Below are positions 50,551 to 59,459 of a DNA stretch of 64,000 bases, piece by piece (the first letter of the stretch is position 1; the number at the start of each line of letters is the position of its first letter). The stretch is from Actinomyces sp. 432 (GTDB lineage Bacteria > Actinomycetota > Actinomycetes > Actinomycetales > Actinomycetaceae): assembly GCF_009930875.1 (NCBI RefSeq), contig NZ_CP025249.1, forward strand, positions 1,302,001 to 1,366,000. Reading direction: 5' to 3'. The notes beneath the pieces were generated by a model. It saw only the letters and a list, made by a program, of their open reading frames with translations, had not been told where the DNA came from and did not search any database. The translations under genes and the position numbers were made by a program.

Positions 50551-52035
50551 ATGACCTCAGCCAGCCAGTTCGCCCCGCAGCCAGCATCCGCCGACATCGG
50601 TGTGTACGGGTTGGGGGTGATGGGTGCCAACCTCGCGCGCAACCTCGCCCGCCACGGCCACTCTGTGGCCGTGTACAACCGCACGGCGGCGCGTACCGAG
50701 CGCCTCATCGACTCCCACGGGGGCGAGGGGGAATTCGTGCCCGCGGCCGACCCGGCCGCATTCGTCGCCTCCCTGCGCCGGCCGCGCGCGGTCATCATCA
50801 TGGTGCAGGCCGGCGCCGGAACCGAGGCCGTCATCGAACAGCTGCGCGAGCTGCTGGAGCCGGGAGACATCATCGTGGACGCCGGCAACACCTTCTTCCG
50901 CGACACCGAGCGCCGCGAGGCCTCCCTGCGCGAACAGGGCATTCACTTCGTGGGCATGGGCGTGTCCGGCGGGGAGGAAGGAGCTCTGCTAGGCCCCTCG
51001 ATCATGCCTGGTGGAACTGCCGCCTCCTACGAGCGGCTCGGCCCGCTGCTGGAGTCCATCGCCGCCCAGGTCGACGGCGTGCCCTGCTGCACCCACGTGG
51101 GCCCCGGCGGTGCCGGCCACTTCGTGAAGATGGTCCACAACGGCATTGAGTATGCAGACATGCAGCTGATCGCCGAGGCCTACGATCTGCTGCGCCGCGT
51201 GGCCGGCATGAGCGTGCCCGAGATCGCGGAGGTGTTCCGCGCCTGGAAGCGTTCCGAGCTGGACTCCTATCTGATCGACATCACGGCGGAGGTCCTGGAC
51301 CGGGTCGACCCGGCCACCGGTGCGCCCTTCGTCGACGTGATCGTGGACGCCGCCGGGCAGAAGGGCACCGGTGCGTGGACCACCCAGACGGCGCTGGAGC
51401 TGGGTGTGGCCGTGCCCGCCATCGCCGAGGCAACCTTCGCGCGGGCCGCCTCCTCAGCGTCTGCGCAGCGGGCGGTCGTGCAGGCCGCCGGGCTGAATGC
51501 GGGAACCAACGCGCCGGGTCTGGCCGCGGGACCCGAGCGAGATGCCTTCGTCGACGCCGTGCGGCAGGCCCTGTACGGCTCCAAGATCGCCGCCTACGCC
51601 CAGGGCTTCGATGAGATCGCCACCGCCTCCGCCCAGCACGATTGGAATGTGGACCTGGGTGCCATGGCTCGCATCTGGCGGGGCGGCTGCATCATCCGCG
51701 CCCGCTTCCTGGATGACATCACCCGCGCCTACGAGGCTGAGCCGCAACTGCCCAGTCTGCTGACCGCGCCCACCTTCGCGGACGCGCTGCGCGGCGCCCT
51801 GCCGGCCTGGCGTCAGGTGGTCTCCGCTGCCGCCCTGGCGGGGGTACCCGCACCGGCCTTCGCGGCCTCACTGGCATATGTGGACCAGTTGCGGTCCGAG
51901 CGCCTGCCCGCAGCGCTCATCCAGGGGCAGCGCGACTTCTTCGGCTCTCACACGTACCACAGGGTTGATGATCCCGAGGGGGTCTACCACGTACTGTGGG
52001 CGGAACCCGGCCGCGCCGAGCAGAAGTGGAACTGA
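50551..52035 (+). CDS. gnd: 6-phosphogluconate dehydrogenase (decarboxylating)
   Basis: 494 residues. The Rossmann motif is IGVYGLGVMGANLARNLARHG near residue 16. The conserved GVSGGEEGALLGPSIMPGG loop and the catalytic GPGGAGHFVKMVHNGIEYADMQ (Lys and His-Asn) follow, then GTGAWT and YRHVDDPEG-like YHRVDDPEGVYH at the C-terminus. It yields ribulose 5-phosphate, CO2 and NADPH. GGGAAGGG precedes the ATG. Divergent from zwf-opcA-pgl, so the complete oxidative branch is encoded here. Confidence 0.96.
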   Translation: MTSASQFAPQPASADIGVYGLGVMGANLARNLARHGHSVAVYNRTAARTERLIDSHGGEGEFVPAADPAAFVASLRRPRAVIIMVQAGAGTEAVIEQLRELLEPGDIIVDAGNTFFRDTERREASLREQGIHFVGMGVSGGEEGALLGPSIMPGGTAASYERLGPLLESIAAQVDGVPCCTHVGPGGAGHFVKMVHNGIEYADMQLIAEAYDLLRRVAGMSVPEIAEVFRAWKRSELDSYLIDITAEVLDRVDPATGAPFVDVIVDAAGQKGTGAWTTQTALELGVAVPAIAEATFARAASSASAQRAVVQAAGLNAGTNAPGLAAGPERDAFVDAVRQALYGSKIAAYAQGFDEIATASAQHDWNVDLGAMARIWRGGCIIRARFLDDITRAYEAEPQLPSLLTAPTFADALRGALPAWRQVVSAAALAGVPAPAFAASLAYVDQLRSERLPAALIQGQRDFFGSHTYHRVDDPEGVYHVLWAEPGRAEQKWN

Positions 52036-52037
52036 CG

Positions 52038-52079
52038 CGTAGGGGCGCGGGCGGATCCTGGACCCCCTGCGCCCCTACG
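52038..52079 (+). terminator. Terminator-like hairpin after gnd
   Basis: An 11-bp perfect stem (CGTAGGGGCGC at 52038-52048 with GCGCCCCTACG at 52069-52079) begins 2 bp after the gnd stop. No U-run. Confidence 0.6.
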
Positions 52080-52214
52080 GAGCCCACGGGCCGGGTGCAG
52101 GCGCCCGCGGTTCGCCCGCGCGTTCATGCGCCACGCATTGCGACCGGGCAATGGTGCAACGGTATGGTGTAGCCACAGCGGTGCATACGGCACCGCCCGA
52201 CCGGAGGGGAACAG

Positions 52215-52670
52215 ATGTCGAGTACGCCGATGGAACCGGATCCCACCTCGACCCAGGCCTTCGGGGCCGTCGGCGCCCCGCTGGAGCCCGAGCTGCCCGC
52301 CGTGGCCGTCTCACCGCAGGATCGCGCCGCCATCGCGGCCCTGCCGCCCGGTACCGCTTTGCTGCTGGTGCAGCAGGGTCCGACCACGGGAGCCCGCTTC
52401 CTGCTCGACTCGGCCGAGACTGCCGAGACGACGGTGGGTCGGCACCCTCGCGCCGACATCTTCCTCGACGACGTCACCGTCTCCCGCAAGCACGCGGTGT
52501 TCACCGCCCTGCCCTCCGGGGGCTTCGCAGTGCGTGACCAGGGCTCTCTCAACGGCACCTACGTCAATAGGCAGCGGGTGGAGCATGCCGCACTGCGCGC
52601 GGGTGACGAGGTCCAGATCGGTAAGTACAGAATGACTTATCACCCCGCACCCCAGCGGGCTGCACAGTGA
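52215..52670 (+). CDS. garA: FHA-domain protein (GarA-like)
   Basis: 151 residues. The FHA domain covers about residues 50-140: TTVGRHPRADIFLDDVTVSRKHAVF with the phosphothreonine-binding Arg, Ser and His, then SLNGTYVNRQRVEHAAL. The N-terminal tail has TSTQAFGAV where mycobacterial GarA carries its kinase-target ETTS motif, so self-binding after phosphorylation is plausible. GarA switches 2-oxoglutarate metabolism on Ser/Thr-kinase signals. The gene order FHA-MerR-DUF151-MerR equals Rv1827-Rv1830, which supports orthology. A TATGGT box (52163-52168) with TTGCGA 19 bp upstream may be its promoter. Confidence 0.87.
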   Translation: MSSTPMEPDPTSTQAFGAVGAPLEPELPAVAVSPQDRAAIAALPPGTALLLVQQGPTTGARFLLDSAETAETTVGRHPRADIFLDDVTVSRKHAVFTALPSGGFAVRDQGSLNGTYVNRQRVEHAALRAGDEVQIGKYRMTYHPAPQRAAQ

Positions 52671-53410
52671 CCGGCGCCGCCGCCCGCCGCGCAGCCGCGG
52701 AAAACACCGCGGGCGGTCAGCAGCCCGACCCCTGGCCTCGGGGAGTGTCCCGGGAACCAGTGATGAAGATCGGTGAGGTTGTCGCGCATCTGCGCGGCGA
52801 GTTCCCCGCCTTATCGGTGTCCAAGGTCCGCTACCTGGAGGCGGAGGGGCTCATCCACCCGCACCGGGTAGGCAACGGCTACCGGCGCTATTCAACCGCC
52901 GACGTGGAGCGGCTGCGCTACACCCTGACTGCTCAGCGCGACGAGTACCTGCCGCTTTCGGTGATCCGTGAGCGCCTGGCGGAACTGGACAGCAGCGAGC
53001 AGGCGCCCCCGCCGGCCCCGGTGGCCAGGGTGGTCGCTTCGGGAGGGCACGCTGTTGGTGGCGCTTTTGACGCCGCCGACCTGGTTCACCACTCCGGCGC
53101 CTCGCTAGAGCAGGTGGAGGAGCTCGTAGCCATTGGAGTGATCACGCCGGATGCGCATGGTCATTTCGACGCGCGCGCTTTGACCACCATCGCACTCGCG
53201 CTCAAAGCCAGTCGGCTGGGCATCCCGTTGCGCAATCTGCGCGCCGTGCGTAGCGCCGCTGAGCGTGAGGCCGACGCCATCGAGCTGGCCACCCAGCACA
53301 AGCGCAACCGGTCGACCACGGCGGGGGAGGACGCGGCCGCCGAGCTGGCCGGGGTGGTCGCGGACCTGCACGCCAGCCTGCTGCGCAACGCCGTCGCGAC
53401 ACTGCGCTGA
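52667..53410 (+). CDS. ftsR: MerR-family regulator FtsR
   Basis: 247 residues. The winged helix-turn-helix lies at about residues 28-95: MKIGEVVAHLRGEFPALSVS, KVRYLEAEGLIHPHRVGNGY and DVERLRYTLTAQRDEYLPLS. The C-terminal half is helical and lacks the metal-binding cysteines of classic MerR. It corresponds to Rv1828/FtsR, reported to activate ftsZ and other division genes in Corynebacterium. The GTG overlaps the FHA gene stop (GTGA). Confidence 0.9.
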   Translation: MTGAAARRAAAENTAGGQQPDPWPRGVSREPVMKIGEVVAHLRGEFPALSVSKVRYLEAEGLIHPHRVGNGYRRYSTADVERLRYTLTAQRDEYLPLSVIRERLAELDSSEQAPPPAPVARVVASGGHAVGGAFDAADLVHHSGASLEQVEELVAIGVITPDAHGHFDARALTTIALALKASRLGIPLRNLRAVRSAAEREADAIELATQHKRNRSTTAGEDAAAELAGVVADLHASLLRNAVATLR

Positions 53411-53504
53411 GTGCCTGGTTAGGCGTGTGCGACTCAGATCGCAAAACGCACTTGCAGCGCTGTTCCCGGGACAGTACCGGCGCCTGCCGCATAGATTATA
53501 GGGC

Positions 53505-53981
53505 GTGCGGGCCATGACGCTGATGGGAGTCCGTTCGACGGTCCCAGACACCGGGCTGGTCGCCGTTCTCGTGGAGAACGGGGGACCGGGCATGCTTGCC
53601 ATCCCCGTCGGCGCACGCGACGGCCTGCTGCTCAGTGCTCCGGAGTGGTCGCGCGGCCCCAGCTGGGCCCCGTTCTTGTCCGCATGCGTGGACGCCTTCG
53701 GGTCGGCCGTCCTGCGGGTGGTGCTCGACGTAGACGCCGATGGGGGGATCTGCGCCGTCGCCGTGCTGGAAGCGGACACCCCCTCCTCGTCGACGGCGGT
53801 GGCATGCGCCCCCAGTGACGCCTTGGTGCTGGCCCGCGCGCTCTCGGTGCCGATCTTCGCCACCGGAGCGCTACTGCGCCTGCGCGGCATCGACCTGGGG
53901 GAGGAGGCGCTCCAGCGTCGCCTGCGGCAGTGGCGCCAGGCGCTGGATGATGTGGTTCCGGGAGACGCGGCTCCCCTCTGA
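53505..53981 (+). CDS. Bifunctional nuclease family protein (DUF151)
   Basis: 158 residues of the DUF151 fold, the equivalent of Rv1829. Typical elements are LLAIPVGARDGLLL-like LAIPVGARDGLLLS (the family has IWIG..EA), VLRVVLDVDADGGICAVAVL, SSSTAVACAPSDALVLARALSVPIFAT and the Ala/Asp-rich acidic core. The nuclease activity reported for plant relatives is unproven in actinobacteria. The GTG at 53505 has TAGATT 7 nt upstream and no ribosome binding site; ATG at 53514 is an alternative. Confidence 0.85.
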   Translation: MRAMTLMGVRSTVPDTGLVAVLVENGGPGMLAIPVGARDGLLLSAPEWSRGPSWAPFLSACVDAFGSAVLRVVLDVDADGGICAVAVLEADTPSSSTAVACAPSDALVLARALSVPIFATGALLRLRGIDLGEEALQRRLRQWRQALDDVVPGDAAPL

Positions 53982-54156
53982 TCTCGCGACACGCGGTGCG
54001 CCTGTGACTAGTGTGAAAATTGATGTGTAACGGGTCACAGTGTAGACGGGGTCCAGTGCCCGGAATCCGCATGATCTCGCCCTGTGCGTCGCAGGCCCGG
54101 GCGGCCCGCCTCAACCTCAAGCTGAACTCGAACTCATTTAGGCGGCGTGCCTGTCA

Positions 54157-54185
54157 TTGAGTGAACCGACGTGGGGTTCTATCGT
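54157..54185 (+). promoter_or_regulatory. Sigma-70-type promoter of the second MerR gene
   Basis: TTGAGT (54157-54162) and TATCGT (54180-54185) are separated by 17 bp, giving a transcript start near 54192 and a leader of about 65 nt. Upstream, a 7-bp dyad (CTGTGAC at 54002-54008, GTCACAG at 54034-54040) may be an operator. Confidence 0.6.
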
Positions 54186-54258
54186 GGGCCCATGGCCGGG
54201 AGGACCGGCCCGTGCGCGCGTCCCCCGCGCGCGCCCCGATGTTGACAGGAGCCGGCAA

Positions 54259-54831
54259 GTGAGCGCCAACGAAGCGAGCCTCCGCGCAACCGCACCCCAG
54301 CACACGCAGGGGATGCTCTTCGGTGACCCGCTGCCGCAGCTGGACCTGAACACCGGTTACCGCGGCCCGGTGGCATGCCGTGCCGCCGGAATCACCTACC
54401 GCCAGCTCGACTACTGGGCCCGCACCGGGCTGGTCGAGCCCTCCATCCGGTCCGCCAAGGGCTCAGGATCACAGCGCCTGTATGCCTTTCGCGACATTCT
54501 GCTGCTGAAGATCGTCAAGCGGCTGCTGGATACGGGGGTGTCGCTGCAGCAGATCCGGGTGGCGATCAATGCGCTGCACGAGCGCGGCGTTGAGGACCTG
54601 ACCTCCATCACGCTGATGAGCGACGGCGCCTCCGTCTACGAGTGCACCAGTGCGGATGAGGTCGTCGACCTGGTTCAGGGCGGACAGGGCGTCTTCGGCA
54701 TCGCCGTGGGCCGCGTGTGGCATGAGATCGAGGGCTCGCTGGCCGAGCTGCCGGTGGAGCACGCCGCCGACGGCCCGGTAGTGGAGGACGAGCTGGCCAA
54801 GCGCAGGGCCGCGCGCCAGCAGGCCGTGTAG
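54259..54831 (+). CDS. MerR-family regulator (Rv1830-like)
   Basis: 190 residues. The helix-turn-helix is GYRGPVACRAAGITYRQLDY, WARTGLVEPSI and SQRLYAFRDILLLKIVKRLL, followed by GVSLQQIRVAINAL and a C-terminal effector-like domain with SVYECTSADEVVDLVQGGQGVFGI. It occupies the Rv1830 position, a regulator linked to growth and drug tolerance in mycobacteria. GTG at 54259 is preferred since AGGAG ends 7 bases before it and similarity starts here; the longer frame from 54157 runs over the promoter. Confidence 0.9.
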   Translation: MSANEASLRATAPQHTQGMLFGDPLPQLDLNTGYRGPVACRAAGITYRQLDYWARTGLVEPSIRSAKGSGSQRLYAFRDILLLKIVKRLLDTGVSLQQIRVAINALHERGVEDLTSITLMSDGASVYECTSADEVVDLVQGGQGVFGIAVGRVWHEIEGSLAELPVEHAADGPVVEDELAKRRAARQQAV

Positions 54832-54854
54832 AACGATCGTGCAGGAGGCAGACG

Positions 54855-55814
54855 ATGACCCCGACTAGGACGCTCGGCAGCTCAGCCCTGGCGGTCAGCC
54901 CGATAGGCCTGGGCGGTAACGTGTTCGGCTGGACTGCGGATGAGTCGGCCTCCCATCGAATCATGGACGCCTACCTCGACGCAGGCGGTAATTTCATTGA
55001 CACGGCCGACGGCTACTCCCACTGGGCCGATGGCCATGCCGGCGGTGAGTCCGAGGCGGTGATCGGATCCTGGCTCCACGCACGACGCCGGCGCGATGAC
55101 GTCATCATCGCTACCAAGGTATCCACCAAGCCGGATCGCAAGGGGCTCGCGGTCGGCAATATCCACGCGGCTATCGACGAGTCCCTCACGCGCCTGCAAA
55201 CCGACTACGTAGACCTTTACTACGCCCACTTCGATGACGCGGACACGCCGCTGGAGGAGACTGTCGCCGCATTCGAGGAAGTGCGTGCGGCCGGCAAGGC
55301 GCGCTACGTGGGACTTTCCAATTACACGCCGGATCGGGTGGAGGAGTGGTGCGCCATCGCCGCTGCCAACGACTTCGCAGCCCCCGTGGCCCTGCAGCCC
55401 CACTACAACCTCCTGCACCGCCAAGACGTTGAGGGTCCTGGAAATCGCGGCGAGGTGGCTGCGACTTACAACCTGGGCCTGGTGCCCTATTTCTCTTTGG
55501 CGTCGGGATTCCTGACCGGCAAGTATCACCCTGGCAGCGCGGCCGACTCGGTACGCGGCGGCTGGGTGAAGGACTACCTGAGGCCGGAGTGCTTCGCCGT
55601 GCTGGACGTACTCCGGGAAGTGGCGGTAGGGCACGGCGTCGCACCTGCTGCGGTCGCCCTGGCCTGGTTGCGCGAGCGGCCCGGCGTCGTGGCGCCGCTC
55701 GCGTCCGCGCGCACGGCTGCGCAACTGGGCCCGATTGCGGATGCGCTGACGCTCGAGCTCGCCCCGGGGGAGACAGCAGCCCTGACAGCTGCCTCGGACC
55801 TGGCTCGGCCATAG
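54855..55814 (+). CDS. Aldo/keto reductase
   Basis: 319 residues. The tetrad is Asp and Tyr in FIDTADGYSHWADGH, Lys in IATKVSTKPD and His in VDLYYAHFDDADTP. YVGLSNYTPDRVEEW and SLASGFLTGKYHPG are typical of the YajO/GSP69-like subgroup that uses NADPH. AGGAGG lies 9 bases before the ATG. It follows the MerR gene by 23 bp and may be co-transcribed. Substrate unknown. Confidence 0.93.
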   Translation: MTPTRTLGSSALAVSPIGLGGNVFGWTADESASHRIMDAYLDAGGNFIDTADGYSHWADGHAGGESEAVIGSWLHARRRRDDVIIATKVSTKPDRKGLAVGNIHAAIDESLTRLQTDYVDLYYAHFDDADTPLEETVAAFEEVRAAGKARYVGLSNYTPDRVEEWCAIAAANDFAAPVALQPHYNLLHRQDVEGPGNRGEVAATYNLGLVPYFSLASGFLTGKYHPGSAADSVRGGWVKDYLRPECFAVLDVLREVAVGHGVAPAAVALAWLRERPGVVAPLASARTAAQLGPIADALTLELAPGETAALTAASDLARP

Positions 55815-55833
55815 GCTCCGGAGCCAGCGGCAC

Positions 55834-55921
55834 GCCTAAAGCGGCACGCTCGGGCCCGGCCTTGCTGACAGGCGCCTGTCCACGCAGGCGGCTCCGGCGC
55901 TAGAACGAACGCGCTTTAGGC
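55834..55921. terminator. Inverted-repeat region between convergent genes
   Basis: GCCTAAAGCG (55834-55843) and CGCTTTAGGC (55912-55921) are exact 10-bp complements, enclosing a 14-bp self-complementary core GACAGGCGCCTGTC (55867-55880). Placed between the convergent aldo/keto reductase and Hsp70-like genes, it could serve as a bidirectional terminator. Confidence 0.5.
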
Positions 55922-55964
55922 ATCCGCTTTTGGCATCCTGCCGGACGCCCGCGTGAAGCATCGC

Positions 55965-57571
55965 CTAAGCGGTGCGGCGCCCCAGGACGTAGGTGCGGGA
56001 GTAGCCGTCGGACAGGTCTGTCAGCGTCACGCGAATGAGCCCGGCGCCGTCAATGTCGTAGCGCTCCTCGATTACCGGACCACTGCCTAGGCGGTGCACC
56101 GGCGTGTGCATGAGGTCTTCCACGTCCCGCAGGGAGCGGTCGAAGGGGAACAGGACATCCTCGTACGGCGCGAGCTGACCGCGTGGCTCTCCCGCATCAT
56201 CCACCCCGGCGCACTCCACGTACCGGAAGCGGCCGATGTTGTGGACTGCGGGGTAGCTGCGAGTGATGACCGTCCCGTGCGCACCATCGGCACGCTCCTG
56301 CACCGATTCCTCGGTGAGGAGTGCGTCGAACACGGTGCGGGCGCCGCCGTCGGCCTCCCGGAACACGCCGAACCCGCGGGACAAGCGGTCGGTCAGAGCG
56401 ACCGCGGCGGTACGGTCCGCGGCAATGGCCAGTCCGATCGCGGTCGAGGCGCCGGGGTAGGGCGAGCGGTGGACTCTGCGTCCGAAGCGCTCACGTAGCA
56501 GGCGGGGAACCAGCGGGAAGGAGGAGGCGCCGCCAACCAGGTAGATGCCGGCGATCTCCGCCAGGTCCGGCCCGCCGTCGTCCAGGCGGCCAATCAACGG
56601 GGCCATGGTGTCCAAGCTGCGCTCGATCAGCGGGGTTGCGGCCGAGTAGAAGTCGGCCGCAGGCAGTACCACGTCCTTGCCGCGCAGGATGATGACCAGA
56701 CGCCGGGTCTGGGGTGCCATCGCCTCCTTGACGTCACGGCACTGGTCGAGCAGGTCGTCCAGCTCCCTGGTGGTCAGCTCCTCCTCCGCCAGCCCGGCCC
56801 TCTGGAGGGACAGCTGTGCCAGCAGCAGGTCCAGGTCATCCCCGCCAAGGTCGCCGACGCCGCGCGAGGCGAGCACCTCGTGCGAGTGGCCCCGCACGTC
56901 CACCAGAGAGGTATCGAAGGTGCCGCCGCCCAGGTCATAGACCAGAACGCGGGTCCGGCGGGAGGACACGGTGGCCGACTTGCGATGGGTGTACTCGAAT
57001 CCGGCTGCGCTGGGCTCGTTGAGCATCGCGGTCACGTGGAATCCGGCTGCGCGGAAGGCATCGAGCGTGATCAGCCGCTGGGCCCCGTAGGCATGCGCCG
57101 GCACGGCAACCGCGATATGCGCGTCCTCGTCGGCCGGGTCCGCGCCCTCCAGGGCATCGGCGGCAAGCAGGTGGTTGCGCAGGGTGATCAGGTAGTCGGT
57201 GAGGATCTCGGCGATCGTGAAAGTGGCGTCTCCGAGCTGTACTGGCGTCTGCGCCGTAACAGTGGGGGATGACAGCAGCCGCTTGAGGCTGCGCAGCAGT
57301 GGCGCGCCGCGGCGGGCGGCGGCGCGGGCCTCAAATCCGTGAACCAGCCCATCGGCGGTCAGCGCGGTCAGCGAGGGGAAGAACTCATGGATGTCCCCTC
57401 GGTGTCGGTGAAGCCGATAACGGGGTAATTGCCGCGGTCCGCACGGCTGACGACGGTGCGCGTCGTGCCGAGATCGATGCCGAGGTCCAGGGGCGCGGAG
57501 GGAACGCGCCGACGCTTGCGGACTTGCCGCGTACTGTTGCTACCACTTCTGCTACCACTTCGGGCTGCCAT
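55965..57571 (-). CDS. Hsp70-family (DnaK-like) protein, interrupted by a one-base frameshift
   Basis: A shortened DnaK relative of 535 residues when repaired. A basic N-terminal tail leads to the phosphate-1 motif LGIDLGTTRTVV. After the break come AVAVPAHAYGAQR, MLNEPSAAGFEYTHR, the phosphate-2 motif VYDLGGGTFDTSLVD and the adenosine motif IYLVGGASSFPLVPRLL. The peptide-binding part is short and lacks the lid. One base is missing in the C4 run 57395-57398; adding it gives GDIHEFFPSLTAL and an open frame. No grpE or dnaJ nearby, so it is a side-branch Hsp70, not the main chaperone. The ATG has TAGGGT 7 nt upstream. Confidence 0.85.
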
Positions 57572-57889
57572 GGGCGTGACCCTATCGCTCCCTGGCGCCT
57601 ATCGCCCGTTGGTTCGGCGGGGCGCCGCCGAGGTGTGTGCCGCTTCATGCCCGCGACCCGGCTCGCGCGGCTCGGCGGATCGGGCGGGCGGCGTCGGCGG
57701 GGCCACACGGCGAGTGAACAGTTGGTGAATTCCAGCCGCCTGCGCTGTAGCGGACGGTCCGCCCCGGGTAAGAATGACGGCAGGACGCGTTACCGCGGCC
57801 CGGACCGGTGCACCGCACGGAGCGAACCCGCAGGCAGCTGCGGAGGGCTCAGGCAGTACCACCGGCCCGCACACCCGACCGGGAATGGC

Positions 57890-59116
57890 ATGAGTACAAC
57901 CCTATTCATCGTCGTCGTGGTCATCGTTACGGCGCTGATCTTCGACTTCACCAACGGATTCCACGACTCCTCCAACGCCATGGCGACCTCCGTCGCCACG
58001 GGCGCCTTCACACCTAGGCGCGCGGTGCTGGTTGCCGCCATCCTCAACGTGGTGGGAGCCACGTTGTCCACTGAGGTGGCCAAGACCATCTCCCACGGCA
58101 TGTTCGACGACGCGCTGATCCAGGCGGCGCCGGCAATGGTGTTCGCCGGCCTGGCCGGCGCGATCCTGTGGAACCTCGCTACCTGGCTGCTGGGCCTGCC
58201 CTCCTCATCCTCACACGCGCTGTTCGGCGGGCTGATCGGAGCGGTAGTCGTGGCCGCCGGCTTCCAGGGGGTGCACTGGGGCACGGTGGTCTCGAAGATC
58301 ATGCTGCCGGCATTCATCGCCCCGACCGTGGCTGCACTGGCCTCCGCAGTCGCAACCTGGATCAGCTACCGCATCACCGGACCGACGGACAAGGTCAGTG
58401 ACAAGCTCTTCCGCTACGGCCAGCGGATCTCCGCCTCAATGGTGGCGCTGGCTCACGGAACCTCGGACGGGCAGAAGACCATGGGGGTAATCACCCTGGT
58501 ACTCATCGCCGCCGGCTACCAGGAGCCGGGCACCGCCCCCTACTGGTGGGTGGTACTGGCTGCCGGTGCGGCGATCGGCCTGGGTACCTACTCCGGGGGC
58601 TGGCGCATCATGCGCACCATGGGCAAGGGCCTGGTTCATATCGACCCGCCGCAGGGATTCGCCGCCGAGACCACTTCCACCGTGGCGATCCTGGCCTCCT
58701 CGCACCTGGGCTTCGCCCTGTCCACCACGCATATCTGCACCGGCTCGATCCTCGGCACCGGGATTGGCCGCGGCGCCAAGGTCTCCTGGAGCACCTTCGG
58801 CAAGATGGGTACCGCGTGGCTGATCACCCTGCCGTGCGCCGCCGTGGTTGGCGCAATCACCTCCTTCATAGCGGTCCGGGGCGGGGTCGCGGGCACCGTC
58901 GTCGTGATTGCGCTGCTGCTGCTCAGCGCCCTGCTCATTATCCGGCAGGCCAACCACAACAAGGTGGACTTCTCCAACGTCAACGACGCCGACAAGGTGG
59001 TTGTGGCCAAGCAGACCGACCCTGAGCTTGGGCGTGCCCCCAAGACCCTGGACCAGGTAAAGCGGGAGCTGGTGGGAGCCAACCCCGCAGACCGGGGAAC
59101 GGGAGCGCTGGTATGA
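57890..59116 (+). CDS. pit: Low-affinity inorganic phosphate transporter, Pit family
   Basis: 408 residues, about ten membrane helices in two inverted halves. The PHO4 signatures are FTNGFHDSSNAMATSVATGA in the first half and FALSTTHICTGSILGTG in the second; SSSSHALFGGLIGA and ALAHGTSDGQKTMGVI are also typical. It imports metal-phosphate with protons. The ATG at 57890 has GGGAATGG upstream and starts just before the first helix. The partner PhoU-like gene often found beside pit is absent; a small membrane gene overlaps the 3' end instead. Confidence 0.95.
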   Translation: MSTTLFIVVVVIVTALIFDFTNGFHDSSNAMATSVATGAFTPRRAVLVAAILNVVGATLSTEVAKTISHGMFDDALIQAAPAMVFAGLAGAILWNLATWLLGLPSSSSHALFGGLIGAVVVAAGFQGVHWGTVVSKIMLPAFIAPTVAALASAVATWISYRITGPTDKVSDKLFRYGQRISASMVALAHGTSDGQKTMGVITLVLIAAGYQEPGTAPYWWVVLAAGAAIGLGTYSGGWRIMRTMGKGLVHIDPPQGFAAETTSTVAILASSHLGFALSTTHICTGSILGTGIGRGAKVSWSTFGKMGTAWLITLPCAAVVGAITSFIAVRGGVAGTVVVIALLLLSALLIIRQANHNKVDFSNVNDADKVVVAKQTDPELGRAPKTLDQVKRELVGANPADRGTGALV

Positions 59117-59349
59117 GCATCGACTGGTCCTCGCTCGGGCTGGTCACCCTGGTGACCGTGGCCGGTGCCGCCTTCATCCTCGCCGTCACCTCCGCGGCTG
59201 TGCGAATGCTCGCCGCGGTCCGGCTCAAGCGGCAGAGCGGACAGGTCAAAGGGCTGCACCTCGCCGAGGTCGCCGCTGGATTCTTCATCGCCTGCGTGGT
59301 GGGTATCGCGGTGTTCGGCCTATGGCTGCTGATCCCGTACTTCCACTAG
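59113..59349 (+). CDS. Small two-helix membrane protein coupled to Pit
   Basis: 78 residues with membrane helices at about 9-31 and 52-74, joined by a basic loop (RLKRQSGQVKG). The ATG overlaps the pit stop (ATGA). I do not recognise a named family, though small proteins in this position accompany pit in other actinobacteria as far as I recall. It may be an accessory subunit of the transporter. Confidence 0.75.
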   Translation: MSIDWSSLGLVTLVTVAGAAFILAVTSAAVRMLAAVRLKRQSGQVKGLHLAEVAAGFFIACVVGIAVFGLWLLIPYFH

Positions 59350-59447
59350 CAGCAAGCTTCCGGCAGCGACTCCTGCCGACCCCTGTCTGCCCGCGGGCAC
59401 GACACTTCGGTCGGTAGGTTCGTCGTCCGGGTCAGCGCGCATACTGT

Positions 59448-59453
59448 TAGGGT
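59448..59453 (+). promoter_or_regulatory. Leaderless promoter -10 box for the GH32 gene
   Basis: TAGGGT lies exactly 6 nt before the ATG at 59460 and no ribosome binding site is present. Confidence 0.55.
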
Positions 59454-59459
59454 CGCCAC

